From positions 1 through 30,452 of the forward strand of contig BBXU01002914.1 in NCBI GenBank assembly GCA_001598975.1: a DNA stretch of 30,452 nucleotides, in the 5' to 3' direction. The notes below the pieces were generated by a model. It searched no databases. It saw only the letters and a program-made list of their open reading frames with translations, and was not told the origin of the DNA. A program made the position numbers and the translations under genes. The DNA is from Parachlorella kessleri. Its lineage: Eukaryota; Chlorophyta; Trebouxiophyceae; Chlorellales; Chlorellaceae. Positions 29,801-30,452 of the stretch are shown here, in pieces. Numbering within the stretch: the first letter of the stretch is position 1; each line of letters begins with the position of its first letter.

Positions 29801-30452
29801 AGCTGGTCTCTCCACTAGGCAAGGTTGGATGCAGTGCAAGTGTCAGGCCTCAAGGTGGCACGACAGCGAGGACGTCCTCGAAATCGGCAGGGATAGGGCA
29901 CCTAACTGAAATTTTATTTACTGTGCGACTATTTTTGTTAACAAAGTGTCTATAAAGGCTCGAGTGCAACACTTGGGTGGCAGATGGAACAAATGATCTC
30001 CGGAGGAGCATCAGGTATGTAAACTGGATTGCAGATCACTATGCTGACAATCAGCTCAAGACCTCTCCTGTCACTGCGCTCCTCTGCTGCGTAAGCTTCG
30101 CCCCCTCCAAGGAAGCTGCCTACAAGGCACCGTACGGCCCTTTCCTCCAGCCTAGCCACGGACAACCCATTTCGGCATGGCTTGCTCATGACCGACAGCA
30201 GCACGCGAGTACTCATGAGTTTTTCAATAATTCAGTGCTTATCACTTGGTTCTGATCCTGACACGTTGCGATGAATGGCGCAAGCGCGCTGGTCAGGCGC
30301 AGGCATCATGTTTCCAGTCTCTTGGCCTGCCCAGTACGTTGATTCCCTCCTTACTCCATTCCACAACAAAGACAGGTGCTAAATCTCCCTTTCACGTCTT
30401 AAGATGTTTTCCAGTGACAATTGAATTCCCTGACAAGGGGGCCCCGCCGCCG
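29801..30452. other. Right-edge intergenic region, upstream of the membrane-protein gene
   Basis: No convincing gene. It should hold the promoter of the minus-strand gene starting at 29800. An AT-rich stretch (about 29908-29945) and a minus-strand CTTTATAGA near 29950 are TATA-like candidates about 110-150 bases upstream of the ATG. Short open frames on both strands (for example 29977-30255) lack recognisable motifs and intron signals. Confidence 0.35.

Noticed and set aside
29977..30255. Plus-strand open frame of 92 codons at the right edge
   Set aside because: No recognisable domain, no splice or poly(A) support, and composition like the surrounding intergenic DNA.

Overview
The window is nuclear DNA of a eukaryote, most likely a chlorophycean green alga (Chlamydomonadales-like; Haematococcus or a relative is possible, but the species cannot be fixed from sequence alone). 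The signs are a GC-rich background, genes cut into many short exons with GTGAG/GTGGG donors and TGCAG acceptors, Ala/Gln/Glu-rich proteins, TGTAA polyadenylation signals downstream of some genes, and an algal gene mix. I see no rRNA, tRNA, CRISPR array or intact transposon.

Layout. (1) 1-531: the left edge, with a possible last exon (295-531, +) of a gene that enters from outside, followed by a TGTAA signal at 737. (2) 1567-4466 (+): a seven-exon secreted lytic polysaccharide monooxygenase of AA15 type, with signal peptide, copper-binding N-terminal His, Pro-Thr linker and C-terminal CBM14 chitin-binding domain (372 aa). (3) 24140-5724 (-): a very large kinesin gene. I could follow 45 exons whose splice phases all agree, giving about 2054 aa: an N-terminal kinesin-7/CENP-E-like motor, a disordered hinge and a coiled-coil rod of about 1480 aa. 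It ends convergently with the LPMO gene, and each has its own TGTAA-type signal. (4) 24416-26953 (+): a six-exon TlyA-type S4/FtsJ rRNA 2'-O-methyltransferase, probably organellar, sharing a short divergent promoter region with the kinesin. (5) 29800-27650 (-): a multi-exon protein with four predicted membrane segments, possibly DUF1772-like, carrying locally duplicated exon pieces. (6) 29801-30452: no convincing gene.

The genes do not form an obvious pathway: one is extracellular chitin or polysaccharide oxidation, one cell division or transport, one organelle ribosome modification, one unknown membrane function. The recurrent theme is local exon-scale duplication: a decayed duplicate exon in the kinesin, three related exon copies (one with a stop) and a duplicated 3' end in the membrane-protein gene, and a duplicated stop-codon region in the LPMO gene. 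Two kinesin introns appear to use GC-AG splice sites. I found no clearly new multi-gene system. All splice models were made by eye from phase and conserved protein sequence and have no transcript support.
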